Assembly: GCF_008039615.1 (NCBI RefSeq)
Contig: NZ_VDUZ01000014.1
Coordinates: 62,001-126,000 of the forward strand
Reading direction: 5' to 3'
Origin: Vineibacter terrae
GTDB taxonomy: Bacteria > Pseudomonadota > Alphaproteobacteria > Reyranellales > Reyranellaceae
DNA: 64,000 bases
Position 1 is the first letter of the stretch, and each line of letters starts with the position of its first letter. The notes beneath the pieces were generated by a model. That model ran no database searches and was not told the DNA's origin. It saw nothing but the letters and a program-made list of their open reading frames with translations. Positions 46,001 through 54,911 of this stretch are shown one piece after another. The position numbers were made by a program, and so were the translations under genes.

Positions 46001-46251
46001 TCCGCCAGCCCGACGGTGACGTCAGCTTCGTGCAGCACCGGCTGTGGCGGGAGCGCGACAAGGTGCGGACGCTGTTCCGGCAGGGGGCCATCGTGTTCCT
46101 GTGCGGCGACGGCCTCAACATGGCGCCGGCGGCGCGCCAGACATTGGCCGACATCTACAAGGAGGCCGTCGGCTGCAGCGACGAGCAAGCCACCCTGTGG
46201 CTGGCGGGGATGGAGCGCGACGGCCGCTACGTGCCCGATGTGTTTGCCTGA
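43075..46251 (+). CDS. Self-sufficient cytochrome P450/NADPH-P450 reductase fusion (CYP102-like)
   Basis: 1058 residues from ATG 43075 (GGAGG just upstream; GTG 43054 is less likely). The haem domain shows AGHETTSGLL (I helix), the ExxR motif in LRESIRLWP and the haem-Cys loop FGNGVRACIGRAFA (Cys407). An FMN/flavodoxin part begins at ILYGSNSGSSEAFARRIA; the FAD/NADPH part has RQYSISSSP and CAGTGLAPFRGF, and ends MERDGRYVPDVFA much like P450 BM3. Known members hydroxylate fatty acids below the terminal carbon using NADPH alone. The divergent neighbour is a WS/DGAT, so lipid substrates are plausible. Length is the family norm. Confidence 0.96.
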   Translation: MSRGPAQIPQPRVRPIVGNVPDVGFEVPIQNMMKLAAEHGPIYRLAFPGGGTLLVLSSVELVSDACDESRFEKFVHGSLKHIRDFAGDGLFTAYGNEPNWAKAHRILMPAFGPAAMRNYFDDMLDIADQMLTRWERFGPAAPIDVADNMTRLTLDTIALCGFGNRFNSFYQREMHVFVDAMVRALAEAGGRANRVPLQTRLMLMTQRQYDADCRLMHQITDDVIAERRRLALDEAPRDLLNLMLTAKDPVSGDRLDDANIRNQLVTFLIAGHETTSGLLSFTTHLLLEHPEALARARAEVDAVLGDGVPRFEDIAKLTYIDQVLRESIRLWPTAPFFAVRAKDDTVLAGRYPLKKGDVLSVLTPSLHRDASVWPDPTRFDPDRFAPDKREKMPPHSWLPFGNGVRACIGRAFAWQESLLVIAMMLQRFDLRTTAPYKLVVKETLTLKPEGLRIYARVRKQVARTSATRPAPLPSPVVGQAAAVPAHGTPLLILYGSNSGSSEAFARRIASDGQVRGYAVKVAPLDDHAGMLPKEGAVAIVTASYNGQPPDNARKFMTWLAGVPDGALMGVRYALFGCGNRDWTMTYQSVPKEVAELLDRAGAQAWLERGEGDARADFFGDFEKWYGGFWPALSALLGVAAVEVAAGPLYDVEVVPSASLQLVEENKLGFATIAENRELVDMASPFGRSKRHLEFALPEGVTYAAGDYLAVLPENHAELVERAARRLGLRPDAAVVLRSTRGAMAASLPTDRPVSIQELLGSHVELSAPATRKNVEALAALNPCPPHQAELAAIAADPDRYQAEILKKRVSVLELLEAWPSCMINLGQFLEMLPAMRVRQYSISSSPRLEPTRCSLTVALVDAPAWSGQGQFRGTCSSYLSRMKAGDQVPVAIKTPNVPFHPPASNATPVVMICAGTGLAPFRGFVQERALRHAAGEAAGPALLFFGCDHPDVDFLYRDELEAWERDGIVTLLPAFFRQPDGDVSFVQHRLWRERDKVRTLFRQGAIVFLCGDGLNMAPAARQTLADIYKEAVGCSDEQATLWLAGMERDGRYVPDVFA

Positions 46252-46259
46252 TCTTATCT

Positions 46260-46347
46260 GGACCGCGGGCGTCCACGCTCGCAGCGGAGCGAAGAGCGAA
46301 AGGCGTCGGCGCTCACGCGCCGATGCGCGCGTGGACGCCCGCGGTCC
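46260..46347. repeat. Inverted repeat after the P450 gene
   Basis: Perfect 19-bp arms at 46260-46278 (GGACCGCGGGCGTCCACGC) and 46329-46347. It probably terminates P450 transcription or is a REP-like element; it shares its core with 1637-1741. Confidence 0.8.
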
Positions 46348-46354
46348 GAAAGCC

Positions 46355-46590
46355 TCACGACTCCCGGAATGCGCGCGCGAGGCTGTCCGCGATGGTGCGG
46401 AACAGGTAGCGGAACATCGTTCCTGCGTGCTTGAGCTGCAGGATCGTGGTGTTCAGCGCCGCCTCGCCGTCGCGGTCGAGATGCGCGTTCAGCTCGTCGA
46501 GCACGACCGCGCGGTGGGCCGTAGACGGCGCGCGCCAGCGCGATGCGCTGGCGTTGGGCGGCGAGCCGACGGGGATGGCGAAGAAGCCGA
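46355..46590 (-). pseudogene. Relic of an ABC-type exporter ATPase (PrtD/type I secretion-like)
   Basis: Reading the minus strand in two frames gives QRQRIALARAVYG, the part just after an ABC signature motif, and then VVLDELNAHLDRDGEAAL followed by LKHAGT, which is the Walker B/D-loop region of PrtD-like type I secretion ATPases (normally VVLDEPNSNLD.EGE.AL). The Pro after the Walker B Glu is changed to Leu, the frame shifts between the two pieces, and neither the signature glycines nor the Walker A motif survives. It abuts the TIGR04076-like gene. This is a small degenerate fragment; no membrane-fusion partner remains. Confidence 0.6.
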
Positions 46591-46938
46591 CTATGCCGGA
46601 GCGTTCAACGGCACCTTCGTGAAGTCGGCGTGCTTGTAGGACCGCAGCTCGAGCCGCGTGATACGGAAATGCGCGCCGCAATTCGGGTCGGTGCAGCCGA
46701 TATTGGCGTCGGTGCTCATCCAGTCGCCCTTCACCGTGGGCCGCTGCTTGGCCGGCAGGAACGGCAGCACCGCCAGCATCGCCCACATGCCGAAGCTGTT
46801 GCCGCTGGCCATCTCGATACGGCTGCCGCGCAGCACGAAGCTGTCGCCCTCGCGGTGCTGGCACACCATCGGCCGGTTCTTGTCGCCGTGCACCACCTCG
46901 ACCTTGAGGTCGTAGAGCTGGAATTCGTCGTCACTCAT
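46591..46938 (-). CDS. TIGR04076-like small protein
   Basis: 115 residues: YDLKVEVVHGDKNRPMVCQHREGDSFVLRGS, then a central hydrophobic stretch (GMWAMLAVLPFLPAKQRP) and TDPNCGAHFRITRLEL. The start VxVxxGxxxxMxCxHxxGDxF resembles the TIGR04076 family of short bacterial proteins with no assigned function, and the paired Cys (CQH..., CTDPNC) could bind metal. It sits alone between a pseudogene and an aldo/keto reductase on the same strand. ATG 46938 has AAGGAGCG upstream. Confidence 0.7.
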   Translation of the reverse strand: MSDDEFQLYDLKVEVVHGDKNRPMVCQHREGDSFVLRGSRIEMASGNSFGMWAMLAVLPFLPAKQRPTVKGDWMSTDANIGCTDPNCGAHFRITRLELRSYKHADFTKVPLNAPA

Positions 46939-46966
46939 TGTTCGCTCCTTCTTGAGGTTGGCTCAC

Positions 46967-46994
46967 CGTCATCCCGCGTTGCGCTCGGGATGAC
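46967..46994. repeat. Short, collapsed copy of the palindromic repeat
   Basis: GTCATCCCGCGTTGCGCTC then GGGATGACA is the two outer ends of the 89-bp element joined with the centre deleted. Confidence 0.6.
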
Positions 46995-47001
46995 ATGGGA
47001 G

Positions 47002-48057
47002 CTACCGCGCCCCGACACCCCTCAGGTTCTGGTTGGTCCACATGATGCCGGCGTGGCGACCGCCGGGTTCGCGTTCCAGCGCATAGCATTCACCGGCCGG
47101 GCCGCTGCTCCGGGCGATCACGCTGTCGATCGCGGCGCGATCGGCATCGGCCAGGCGCAGCGCATCGGCAGCCAGCAGGTCGGCGAGGTGCGCATCGGTG
47201 CGTGCACCGACGATGGCAGCCGATGCCGCCGGGCGGTCGAGCACCCAGCGCGTGGCCACGGCCGTGATCGAGGTGCCGTGCGCGCGCGCGATCCCGTCCA
47301 GGGTGCGCAGCAGCGCCTGGAACAGGTCCCACGAGCCGAACTCGTCGAGGATCAGGCGGTATTTCACCAGGGACCGGTTGGCCAGCGGCGGTGCGGGATC
47401 GGCCACGCCCAGCCAGCGCGTGGACAGGAAGCCGCCCGCGACCGTGCCGTAGCACAGCAGCGCCATGCCGCTCTCGCGCGCGAACGCGGTCATGCCGCCC
47501 TCGGGGCGGCGGTCGATCACCGAGTATTGCAGCTGGTTGGACGCGATCCTGATGCCGGCAGCGGTGATCTCGCGCAGCCGCGGCACGTCGAAGTTCGTGG
47601 TGCCGACCAGGCGGATCTTGCCTTCCTTCTGCATGTCGGCGAGCCAGCCCATCGACTCGACATAGCCGGCAACGGCGTAGTCCCACCAATGGAACTGCAC
47701 CAGGTCGAGGCAGTCCATGCGCAGGCGCTGGCGCGCCCGGTCGATCAGGAACTCGATGTCGGCGCGCTTGATCCTCGGCAGCACGTCGCGGTCCGGCACC
47801 ACCTTGGTATGGACCTTCAGCCGTTGCGCCAGATCGGGATGCGCCGTGCGGAAGTCGCCGATCAGCTCCTCGACGCCGACATAGTGGTCGGCGCAGTCGA
47901 ACGTATCGAAGCCGGCCTCGACGAAGCGGCGCATGCCGTCCAGCGCCGCCTGGCGCTCGACCGGCGGCCCGTGCCGCTCGGCCAGCTGCCAGTTGCCCTT
48001 GATGATCCGCGAGGCCGCGTAGCCCGGGGCCAGCTCAATGCGTTCGACCATGCCCAT
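47002..48057 (-). CDS. Aldo/keto reductase
   Basis: 351 residues. Family features: FDTFDCADHYVGVEELIG (catalytic Asp and Tyr), VHTKVV (Lys), LDLVQFHWWDY (His), GKIRLVGTTNFDV and, near the end, AIVGARTDAHLADLL for cofactor binding. NADPH-dependent reduction of an aldehyde or ketone is the expected activity; substrate unknown. The C-terminus (GECYALEREPGGRHAGIMWTNQN) is an extension that some members share. It stands alone; a long inverted repeat lies just upstream. Start ATG 48057 or 48051. Confidence 0.9.
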   Translation of the reverse strand: MGMVERIELAPGYAASRIIKGNWQLAERHGPPVERQAALDGMRRFVEAGFDTFDCADHYVGVEELIGDFRTAHPDLAQRLKVHTKVVPDRDVLPRIKRADIEFLIDRARQRLRMDCLDLVQFHWWDYAVAGYVESMGWLADMQKEGKIRLVGTTNFDVPRLREITAAGIRIASNQLQYSVIDRRPEGGMTAFARESGMALLCYGTVAGGFLSTRWLGVADPAPPLANRSLVKYRLILDEFGSWDLFQALLRTLDGIARAHGTSITAVATRWVLDRPAASAAIVGARTDAHLADLLAADALRLADADRAAIDSVIARSSGPAGECYALEREPGGRHAGIMWTNQNLRGVGAR

Positions 48058-48087
48058 GCCTCAGTATCTGCCTGGAAGTTGAAAACG

Positions 48088-48170
48088 CTTCATGGTGAGC
48101 TTGTCGAACCATGAAGCGTCGCACGACGGTCGGTGCGATGCCTTCATGGTTCGACAAGCTCACCATGAAG
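48088..48170. repeat. Perfect 29-bp inverted repeat
   Basis: Arms 48088-48116 and 48142-48170, with core TGGTTCGACAAGCTCACCAT. This is a REP-like sequence of a kind common in alphaproteobacterial intergenic DNA. It separates the aldo/keto reductase from livK. Confidence 0.85.
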
Positions 48171-48192
48171 GCTGCTGGGATCGGTCAGGCGC

Positions 48193-49470
48193 TCAGTACC
48201 CGATGCGCTTGAACAGTGCCGTCATCTGCTCGAGGTCGATCACCTTGTCGGTGACCAGCTTGCCGTCCTCGACCTTCCACACCAGCGCCGGGCCGGTGAC
48301 ATCGCCGTTCTTGTCGAACGTGAACGGACCGGTGGCGCCGACATAGCGCACCTTGCGGCCGGCCTTGATGGCTTCCAGGCTCTTCTTGATGCCCTCGACG
48401 CCCGGCACGACCACCTCGCCGGCCGGATCCTGGACCTGGCGCAGCGCATCTCGGATCGCGGTGCCGTCCAGGGTCGCGGCCTGCTGCATCGCCAGCGCCG
48501 TCACGACCGCGGAGTCATAGACGGTGTGCAGGCCGGGGCCGACCGGGTCGCGGTTGAACTTGGCCTTGAAGCCAGCGTTGAAGGCATCGACCGAGGCGCC
48601 GGCCACTTGCGCGTTGTCGATCCCGGCCGCCTTGGTGAGGAAGCGGGCGCCGACGGCGCTGATGAAGTCCTGCGAGCGCAGCGTGTTGTGCAGCACGAGG
48701 TTCTGCGTGCCGCCCAGCGAGATCCATTCGCGCGCCAAGGTCGCGCCATCCTGCGAGAAGGCAATCAGGATGAGCGCGTCGCCCTTCAGCGCCAGGGCCT
48801 GGTTGACCTCGGTGCGGTAGCTGGGCTGGTTCTCGTTGTAGGGGATCGCGCCGGCGATCTTGCCGCCCAGGGTGCCGATGGCCTTTTCCAGGTCGCGCAG
48901 CAGGGCCGAGCCGAAGTCGTTGTTGACGTAGATCACCACCGGGTTCTTGTAGCCGCGGTCGGTCGCGGCCACGGCATGCGCCACCGCGAACACCCGGCTG
49001 GTCGGGATGGTGCGGAAGAAATAGCCGCCGGTCTTGCCTTCCTCCGACAGGCGGGTGAGCGTGGGCGTGACGGCGCAGCAAGACACCATCGGCACCTTGG
49101 CCGATGTCGTGACGGCGCTCACGATGGCGGTGGCGATGCCCGAGCCGACGACGCCGACGATCGCCGGCACCTTCTGCACGTCCACCAGGTAGCGCGCCGC
49201 GTCCACGCCCAGGGTCGGCTGGCCGGTATCGTCGCGCAGCACCATCTCGATCGGGCAGCCCTTGACGCCACCGGCGGCATTGACGTGCTCGACCGCCAGC
49301 TGGGCAGTGTCGGCGATCGGCTTGCCGATCGGCCCTTGCGGCCCGGTCAGCGGAATGATGGCGCCGAGCTTGATCGGGCAGGACGGCGCGGCGCCCTGCG
49401 CCATGGCCGCATTGCCCGCCAGCATCAGCCCGAGCGCGCTCGCGGCCGCGAGCATGAATCTGGTCTTCAT
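48193..49470 (-). CDS. Branched-chain amino-acid-type ABC transporter, periplasmic binding protein (LivK-like)
   Basis: 425 residues from ATG 49470 (GGGGGAGA upstream). A signal peptide (MKTRFMLAAASALGLMLAGNAAMAQ, about 25 aa) precedes the periplasmic binding fold: IKLGAIIPLTGPQGPIGK, AAGGVKGCPIEMVLRDD, VPAIVGVVGSGIATAIVSAV and VIYVNNDFGSALLRDLE. It captures the ligand for the LivHM-LivGF channel. Ligand specificity is not readable; the family binds branched-chain amino acids, amides, urea or aromatic acids. It is the last gene of the minus-strand transporter cluster, 152 bp after livM with a palindromic repeat between. Confidence 0.92.
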   Translation of the reverse strand: MKTRFMLAAASALGLMLAGNAAMAQGAAPSCPIKLGAIIPLTGPQGPIGKPIADTAQLAVEHVNAAGGVKGCPIEMVLRDDTGQPTLGVDAARYLVDVQKVPAIVGVVGSGIATAIVSAVTTSAKVPMVSCCAVTPTLTRLSEEGKTGGYFFRTIPTSRVFAVAHAVAATDRGYKNPVVIYVNNDFGSALLRDLEKAIGTLGGKIAGAIPYNENQPSYRTEVNQALALKGDALILIAFSQDGATLAREWISLGGTQNLVLHNTLRSQDFISAVGARFLTKAAGIDNAQVAGASVDAFNAGFKAKFNRDPVGPGLHTVYDSAVVTALAMQQAATLDGTAIRDALRQVQDPAGEVVVPGVEGIKKSLEAIKAGRKVRYVGATGPFTFDKNGDVTGPALVWKVEDGKLVTDKVIDLEQMTALFKRIGY

Positions 49471-49493
49471 CTGTGTCTCCCCCAATACGTGCC

Positions 49494-49601
49494 GGGAGCG
49501 CGCCTCTCCAGTGGCGCACTGGCCCGAAGGGCCGGCATTTCCCCGGTGTTGGTCATGATCCGGCGCTGCGCGCCGGTGCACCACTGGAGTGGCGCGCTCC
49601 C
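49494..49601. repeat. Imperfect long inverted repeat between livM and livK
   Basis: GGGAGCGCGCC...CCAGTGG...GCAC (49494-49519) pairs with GTGCACCACTGGAGTGGCGC...TCCC (49576-49601). Same family as the palindrome at 24323-24393. It may lower or raise livK expression relative to the upstream genes. Confidence 0.7.
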
Positions 49602-49622
49602 AGCAGGAACTCCGTGCCTCCG

Positions 49623-50582
49623 TCAATGTCGCACCGCCGCATCGTCGCGCAGCAGCGGCGAGGAGTGTAGCCGTTCGCCCATCAGGCCGCGCGGCCGAAA
49701 AATGAGCATGGCGACCAGCAGCAGGCCGATCAGGATGGCCTGGATGGCGCCGCCCTGCACCTGCAGCTTGGTCGGCACGATCAGCACGACCACGATGCCC
49801 GACAAGCTCCACAGCGCCCACACCACGAACGAGCCCAGCACCGCGCCGGCGTTGTTGCCGCTGCCGCCCACGATCAGCATCGCCCAGATCTGGAACGTCA
49901 GGATCGCCAGGAAATCGTAGGGGCTGACATAGCCGATGAAGGCCGCATACAGCGCGCCCGACAGGCCCATCGGCGCCGCGCCGATCACGAAGGCAGTGAG
50001 CCGCATGCGGTCGACGTCCTTGCCCAAGGCCGCCGCGGCCACCTCGTCCTCGCGCACGGCGCGCAGCGCGCGGCCCCAGGGCGAGCGCACCAGGCGTTCC
50101 AGCAGCAGGTAGACGGCCAGCAGGGCGCCGGCTGCCAGGGCCAGGAAGGCGAGCCCGAACCAGAGCGGCGGCAGGTCGGCGAACGGCTTGGCGATGCCGG
50201 CGATGCCGCGCCCGCCGCCGGTGATGCCCTCCAGATTCAGCGCCAGGTGGTTGATGGCGGCGGCGATGCCGAACGTCGCCAGCGCCAGGTAGTCGGTGCG
50301 CAGCCGGATGGTGACGAGGCCGATGGCCAGCGCCACCAGCGCGGTCACCGCCATCGCCGCCACCAGGGCCGCGATCACCGGCCAGTCCAGGCCCCCGACA
50401 TGCTCATGCTGCGCCGGCGCGGTCAGGGCCGCGTAGGTGTAGGCGCCGATGGCCATGAACCCGACCACGCCGGCGTTGAACTGGCCGGAGAACCCCCATT
50501 GCAGGTTGAGCCCCAGCGTGGCGATCGCGAACAGCGAGGCCACGGTGACGAAGAACACGAGATAGGAGAGGGTTCCCATCAT
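49623..50582 (-). CDS. livM: Branched-chain amino-acid-type ABC permease LivM
   Basis: 319 residues from ATG 50582 (overlapping the livH stop by ATGA). Hydrophobic throughout; the family marks are LGLNLQWGFSGQFNAGVVGFMAIGAYTYA, RLRTDYLALATFGIAAAI, GGGRGIAGIAKPF, SPWGRALRAVREDEVAAAALGKDV (the cytoplasmic loop contacting the ATPase) and GSGNNAGAVLGSFVV. It forms the heterodimeric channel with LivH. The tail RPRGLMGERLHSS is typical. Confidence 0.93.
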   Translation of the reverse strand: MMGTLSYLVFFVTVASLFAIATLGLNLQWGFSGQFNAGVVGFMAIGAYTYAALTAPAQHEHVGGLDWPVIAALVAAMAVTALVALAIGLVTIRLRTDYLALATFGIAAAINHLALNLEGITGGGRGIAGIAKPFADLPPLWFGLAFLALAAGALLAVYLLLERLVRSPWGRALRAVREDEVAAAALGKDVDRMRLTAFVIGAAPMGLSGALYAAFIGYVSPYDFLAILTFQIWAMLIVGGSGNNAGAVLGSFVVWALWSLSGIVVVLIVPTKLQVQGGAIQAILIGLLLVAMLIFRPRGLMGERLHSSPLLRDDAAVRH

Positions 50583-51468
50583 TTGCCGAACAGCCCCTTG
50601 GGCCGCAGCAGGAAGCAGGCCAGCATGATCAGGAACGGCACCGTCGCCTTGTAGCTGGTGGGCAGCACCAGCACCGACAGGTTCTCGGCCAGGCCCACGA
50701 GCAGGCCGCCGATCACCGCGCCGGGGATGCTGCCGACACCGCCCAGCACGGCGGCGGTGAACAACGGCAGCAGCAAATTGGCGCCCATCTCGGGCCGCAG
50801 CTGCACCGTCAGTCCGAACAGCGTCCCGGCCAGGGCGCCCAGGGCGCCGCTGACGATCCAGGTCCAGCGGATCGCCATCTCGGGGTCGATGGCGCAGGCC
50901 CGCGCCAGCGGCGTGTTCTCGGCCACGGCGCGCATCGCCAGGCCCATCCGGGTGTGGTTCAGCAGCCACCACAGCGCCACCAGCGCCAGCACCGTGATCG
51001 CCAGCACCAGCAGCTGGTCGGGCATCACCCGCACATCGCCCGGCAGCAGCACGGCCATCTGGATCTCGCGGCTGTAGTACTCGGGCTGGGTGCCGAAGAT
51101 CAGCAGCACGACATGGCGCAGCACCAGCGCCAGCCCGAACGAGGCGAAGATCAGCACCAGCGGCCCGGCGCCGCGGCGGCGCAGCGGGCGGAAGACGACG
51201 ACATCGGAGGCCACGGCCACGAGCGCGGTCACGACCAGCCCGACGGCCAGCGCCACGGCCAGGAAGCCGCCGAACGAGAACGGCCCCAGCGGCGCGCCGG
51301 TGCCGCCATAGGCGAGCACCGCCGTCAGCGCCGCATAGCCGCCCACGGTCATCAGCTCGGCGTAGCCGAAATTGGCGAAGCGCAGGATGGCCAGCCCGAG
51401 CGTGATGCCGATCGCGCCCAGCGCGATCACGGCGCCGGTCAGCAGGCCATCGATGACGAGCTGGGCGA

Positions 51469-51472
<4 letters not shown>
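50579..51472 (-). CDS. livH: Branched-chain amino-acid-type ABC permease LivH
   Basis: 297 residues of membrane protein. GLLTGAVIALGAIGITLGLAILRFANFGYAELMTVGGY at the N-terminus, TRMGLAMRAVAENTPLARACAID (ATPase-contact loop) and FTAAVLGGVGSIPGAVIGGLLVGLAENL near the end are diagnostic for LivH. Overlaps livF (stop) and livM (start) by ATGA, so all three are translationally coupled. It is the partner permease of LivM. Confidence 0.93.
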
Positions 51473-52197
<725 letters not shown>

Positions 52198-52210
52198 GGA
52201 TGCCTCATAC

Positions 52211-52386
52211 CCTTCTCCCCGCCTTCGCCGGGGCATTCGCATATGCCCCTACCGTCATCCCGAGCGCAGCGAGGGATCTCCCGCGAATTGCGCACGGTGC
52301 GCCTTGCCGCAGGAGATCCCTCGCTGGCGCTCGGGATGACAGCGAGGCCATATGCGAATGCCTTGCCACTTTCGCGGGGAGAAGGG
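52211..52386. repeat. Nested three-layer inverted repeat containing the 89-bp element
   Basis: Outer arms CCTTCTCCCCGC / GCGGGGAGAAGG, middle arms GCATTCGCATATGCCCCT / CATATGCGAATGCC, and the core GTCATCCCGAGC ... GCTCGGGATGACAG (52254-52342). It fills the gap between livG and livF inside the transporter operon and could form a very long hairpin in the message. Confidence 0.9.
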
Positions 52387-52407
52387 ACACATCGCGGAAC
52401 CTACCCC

Positions 52408-53175
<768 letters not shown>

Positions 53176-53196
53176 ATAGAAGAAAACAGCGCCGCA

Positions 53197-53208
53197 ATCC
53201 TATAGGAT
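53197..53208. promoter_or_regulatory. Perfect 12-bp palindrome between livG and the aspartate-dehydrogenase-like gene
   Basis: ATCCTATAGGAT lies centrally in the 45-bp gap between divergent starts, 12 bp before ATG 53221 and 21 bp before livG. It is well placed for a repressor of both units, e.g. a GntR-type protein (inference). Confidence 0.5.
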
Positions 53209-53220
53209 AATCGCAGAGTC

Positions 53221-53922
53221 ATGCCCATAGTCGCCCTGGTCGGCCTCGGCCGCATCGGCGGTGTGATCGCCGACGCGCTCGACGCCGGCACCATCCCCGC
53301 CCTGACACTGGCCGGCCGCGTCCGCCGTGCCACGCCCGAGGCCGCGCGCATGGCCGCGTTGGACGCCGCCGACATCGTGGTCGAGGCGGCGGCGGCCGAT
53401 GTCGTGCCCGGGCTGGCCCGGGCGGTCCTGCCCTGCGGCAAGACCCTGGTGGTGACCAGCGTCTCCGGCCTGTGGCGGGAGCCGGGGCTGGACCGGCTCG
53501 GCGGCCGCATCATCGTGCCGTCCGGCGCGACCCTGGCGCTGGACGCGCTGAAGGCGCTGGCCTTCCATGAACTTCGCAGCGTGAAGGCCTGCCTGAGCCT
53601 GCCCGCCATCCATGCCCCAGGCGAGGTCGACGACTACCGGGGCACGGCACGGGATGCGGCACGGCGCTTTCCCGGCCATGCCAACAACTTCGTCGCAGCC
53701 GCGCTGGCGCTGGGTGTCGATGATTACCCGGTCGAGGTGCGGCGCGACGAGACGGTCGAGGGTCCCACCGTCGAGCTCGACGTCGAGACCGACACCGCGG
53801 TGCTGTCGGCCCGGCTTTCCCATCGCCCAAGCCCAGATCACCCAGAGGTCTCGCGCAACATCGCGCTCAGCGTGCTGGCCGCGCTGCGCGGGCTGGAGAG
53901 CCCGCTGCAGGTCGGGGTGTAG
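53221..53922 (+). CDS. Aspartate-dehydrogenase-like (DUF108) NAD-binding protein
   Basis: 233 residues. The N-terminal Rossmann motif VALVGLGRIGGVIADAL, then VVEAAAADVVPGLARAVLPCGKTLVVTSVSGL, the catalytic-domain GATLALDALKAL and RRFPGHANNFVAAALALG, and a final HPEVSRNIALSVLAALRG follow the L-aspartate dehydrogenase (NadX-like/AspDH) order. Slightly shorter than the ~265-residue norm. Such enzymes deaminate aspartate or a related amino acid with NAD(P). Divergent from the liv transporter with a shared operator-like palindrome, so the transported ligand could be its substrate or precursor (inference). Confidence 0.78.
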   Translation: MPIVALVGLGRIGGVIADALDAGTIPALTLAGRVRRATPEAARMAALDAADIVVEAAAADVVPGLARAVLPCGKTLVVTSVSGLWREPGLDRLGGRIIVPSGATLALDALKALAFHELRSVKACLSLPAIHAPGEVDDYRGTARDAARRFPGHANNFVAAALALGVDDYPVEVRRDETVEGPTVELDVETDTAVLSARLSHRPSPDHPEVSRNIALSVLAALRGLESPLQVGV

Positions 53923-53932
53923 CTGCTGCATA

Positions 53933-54123
53933 CCTTCTCCCCGCGAAGGCCAGGGCATTGGCATATGCCCCTACCGTCATCCCGAGCGTAGCGAGGGATC
54001 TCCCGCGAATTGCGCACCGTGCGCCTAGCCGCAGGAGATCCCTCTCCTGAGCCTGTCGAAGGGGGCGCTCGGGATGACAGCGAGGTCAGATGCGAATGCC
54101 CTGCCCCGGAGGCGGGGAGAAGG
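53933..54123. repeat. Nested inverted repeat containing a disrupted 89-bp element
   Basis: Same three-layer layout as 52211-52386. In the core (53976-54080) the right arm carries a ~20-bp insert, TCCTGAGCCTGTCGAAGGG, itself part of another palindromic repeat type. Between the aspartate-dehydrogenase-like gene and convergent soxA. Confidence 0.88.
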
Positions 54124-54125
54124 AC

Positions 54126-54911
54126 TCACGGCCGCACCGCAGGCGACTCAAGCGTCATGCCGCGGGCGCGGCTCAAGAGGAACAGCTCGAGCGCGACGTA
54201 TTCGGGCGCGTCATAGCCGTAGGCTTCGGCGCGCATGCCGACCAGGCAGTTGCGCAGGCGCCGCTTCAGCGATCCCAGGCCCTGCCATTCCAGGCGGTAG
54301 ATGGGATAGCCCGTCGGATGCGCCTGCGGGATCGTGGCGCCGCCCAGCTTGCGGCCGGCGTTGTCGTCATGGCATTGCGCACAGGACAGGTTCAGCTGGC
54401 CCTGGCGGCGGCGATACAAAGCGTCGCCGGCCGCGATGAAGGGCTGCAGGCGCGCATCGTCGGGCGGCGCGATCGGCCGGCCGCGCGACTGCCGCGCCAC
54501 ATAGGCGGCGAGCGCCAGCAGCTCGCGGCTTTCATCGGCCAACGCATCGGCCTTCTGCTTGTCGGTGCGGCACAGGTTGATCCGCTGCTCCAGGTCGACA
54601 GGCCGGCCCAGCCCGGCGGCGAAGGCCGGATAGCGGGCCGCCACGCCCGCCATGCCGCCGACATCGCCATGGCAATCGGCACAGGATTTGTCGGCCGAAC
54701 CGGCGCGCCGGGTCCACAAGGCGGCGCCTTCCTGCACCCAGAGCATGGCCGGATTGGCCATGTCGTCGTCCTGCATGGCCTGCAGCGACCTGCCCATGTC
54801 CTGGTACCCCGACCGCCGTGCCGTGTCCTGGGCAACCGCCAGCGGCGCGACGAGCACGCAGCACGCGCACAGTATCCTCGCTGCCAGCCCGAACGGCGGC
54901 CAGCCGATCAC
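54126..54911 (-). CDS. soxA: SoxA: c-type cytochrome subunit of the SoxXA complex
   Basis: 261 residues from GTG 54911, overlapping the soxZ stop (GTGA). Signal peptide LAARILCACCVLVAPLAVAQ. Two haem motifs CADCH and CAQCH, with the typical additional Cys in INLCRTDKQKAD and RNCLVGMRAE; the latter corresponds to the catalytic Cys haem ligand of SoxA. So it is the dihaem form. With SoxX it couples thiosulfate (or polysulfide) oxidatively to SoxY in the periplasm. The last gene of the operon, followed by a palindromic repeat. Confidence 0.93.
   Translation of the reverse strand: MIGWPPFGLAARILCACCVLVAPLAVAQDTARRSGYQDMGRSLQAMQDDDMANPAMLWVQEGAALWTRRAGSADKSCADCHGDVGGMAGVAARYPAFAAGLGRPVDLEQRINLCRTDKQKADALADESRELLALAAYVARQSRGRPIAPPDDARLQPFIAAGDALYRRRQGQLNLSCAQCHDDNAGRKLGGATIPQAHPTGYPIYRLEWQGLGSLKRRLRNCLVGMRAEAYGYDAPEYVALELFLLSRARGMTLESPAVRP

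Noticed and set aside
43036-46188. 1050-codon frame on the minus strand opposite the P450 gene
   Set aside because: It is exactly antisense to the P450-reductase, His/Arg/Gln-rich and without any domain; it is a shadow.
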